DNA from: Bacteroidota bacterium | GTDB lineage: Bacteria > Bacteroidota > Bacteroidia > Flavobacteriales_F > PHOS-HE28 | Length of the DNA: 6,134 nt | Direction of reading: 5' to 3' | Assembly: GCA_023430945.1 (NCBI GenBank) | Contig: JAEYYE010000216.1 | Span: 1 to 6,134 of the forward strand | Shown here: positions 5,690-6,134 of the stretch, in pieces | Layout of the letters: every line of letters begins with the position of its first letter | Position numbering within the stretch: position 1 is the stretch's first letter | Notes under the pieces: generated by a model | What the model was told of the DNA's origin: nothing | Database searches by the model: none | The model's input: only the letters and a program-made list of their open reading frames with translations | Program-made: the position numbers and the translations under genes

Positions 5690-6134
5690 GTGGAGTTCGC
5701 TCCCATAGCCGCTGGTGATCGCAACGCTTTCGAAGCGTTGTTCAGGCAACATTACAGGGCGTTGTGCGCGTTCGCCCATGGTTATGTGAAGGATGCGGAT
5801 CGGGCCGAGGACCTGGTCCAGGACCTGTTCTTCAGGCTCTGGCTCGATCGCGAAAAGTTGCAGGTGAACACTTCGCTCAAGGCATACCTCTATGCGGCCG
5901 TGCGCAACCGGTGCCTCAATGCAGTGAAGAGCCACAGCCGCATGGTGGTCCTGAACGAGGAAGCCGATGACCGTGCCCAGGACGATGCGATGCCTGAAGA
6001 TGAACATACCCTGCGGATCGCACGGGTGCAGGCGGCGATCGAAGAACTTCCAGAGGAACGCAAGAAGATCTTCAAACTGAGCCGTTATGAAGGGTTGAAA
6101 TACCAGGAGATCGCCGACCGGCTTGGCATCTCGG
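5690..6134 (+). CDS. ECF RNA polymerase sigma factor, 3' end outside
   Basis: Sigma-70 family protein of the ECF type, which directs RNA polymerase to a specific set of promoters. From GTG 5690 it reads MEFAPIAAGDRNAFEALFRQ, and 148 residues lie in the window. Region 2 covers about 12-80, with HYRALCAFAHGYVKDADRAEDLVQDLFFRLW and LKAYLYAAVRNRCLNAVK. A variable acidic linker spans about 88-108. Region 4 starts near 112 (VQAAIEELPEERKKIFKLSRYEGLKYQEIADRLGIS) and is cut inside its helix-turn-helix. The pattern fits the sigma factors that Bacteroidota pair with FecR-like anti-sigma and TonB-dependent systems, but no partner is visible. The start is uncertain: the frame is open to ATG 5579 (37 more residues), with GTG codons at 5645 and 5651. 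GTG 5690 fits the usual short N-terminus and the promoter just before it. Confidence 0.88.
   Translation, partial: MEFAPIAAGDRNAFEALFRQHYRALCAFAHGYVKDADRAEDLVQDLFFRLWLDREKLQVNTSLKAYLYAAVRNRCLNAVKSHSRMVVLNEEADDRAQDDAMPEDEHTLRIARVQAAIEELPEERKKIFKLSRYEGLKYQEIADRLGIS

Noticed and set aside
5573..6007. 144-residue minus-strand frame
   Set aside because: It is antisense to clear sigma-70 region 2 coding sequence and shows no motif of its own.
1..6134. Defence system, mobile element, CRISPR or biosynthetic cluster
   Set aside because: No transposase, integrase, nuclease or array repeats are visible, and the recognised genes are mostly housekeeping functions with independent promoters.

Overview
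The window looks like compact chromosomal core sequence from a member of the Bacteroidota, probably a Flavobacteriales-like lineage with moderately high GC. Three things point there. Most genes have no Shine-Dalgarno sequence. TAnnTTTG-like -7 boxes lie only a few bases before several start codons. The gene content also fits: a TlpA-type thioredoxin protein with a long N-terminal part, a PyrR-like phosphoribosyltransferase beside shikimate kinase, and an ECF sigma factor of the Bacteroidota type. I cannot name a species.

Layout. The 3' part of a Nudix hydrolase (+) meets, tail to tail, a two-gene minus-strand operon made of coaD (coenzyme A synthesis) and a secreted thioredoxin-fold protein. 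These two overlap in an ATGA. A 240-bp spacer follows that holds a structured, repeat-like element. Next come a DUF1801 protein (+) and a PyrR-like phosphoribosyltransferase (+). The latter overlaps, tail to tail, shikimate kinase (-), which probably uses a TTG start. Shikimate kinase diverges from a 389-residue GNAT-like protein (+) across only about 33 bp. Then come a promoter, tRNA-Lys(TTT) and a perfect 13-bp hairpin terminator. Last are a previously uncalled 49-residue hydrophilic minus-strand ORF and the 5' part of an ECF sigma factor (+) that runs off the window.

The genes are mostly unrelated housekeeping functions: CoA synthesis, aromatic amino-acid precursors, nucleotide salvage or regulation, tRNA and periplasmic redox. 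The gene neighbourhood does not suggest a defence system, mobile element or biosynthetic cluster, and I see no CRISPR, insertion sequence or phage signal. The more unusual signals are at sequence level: a roughly six-fold excess of the tetranucleotide GATC, repeated near-leaderless promoter/start arrangements, the intergenic element at about 2395-2490, and the small ORF that shares its end with the tRNA terminator.
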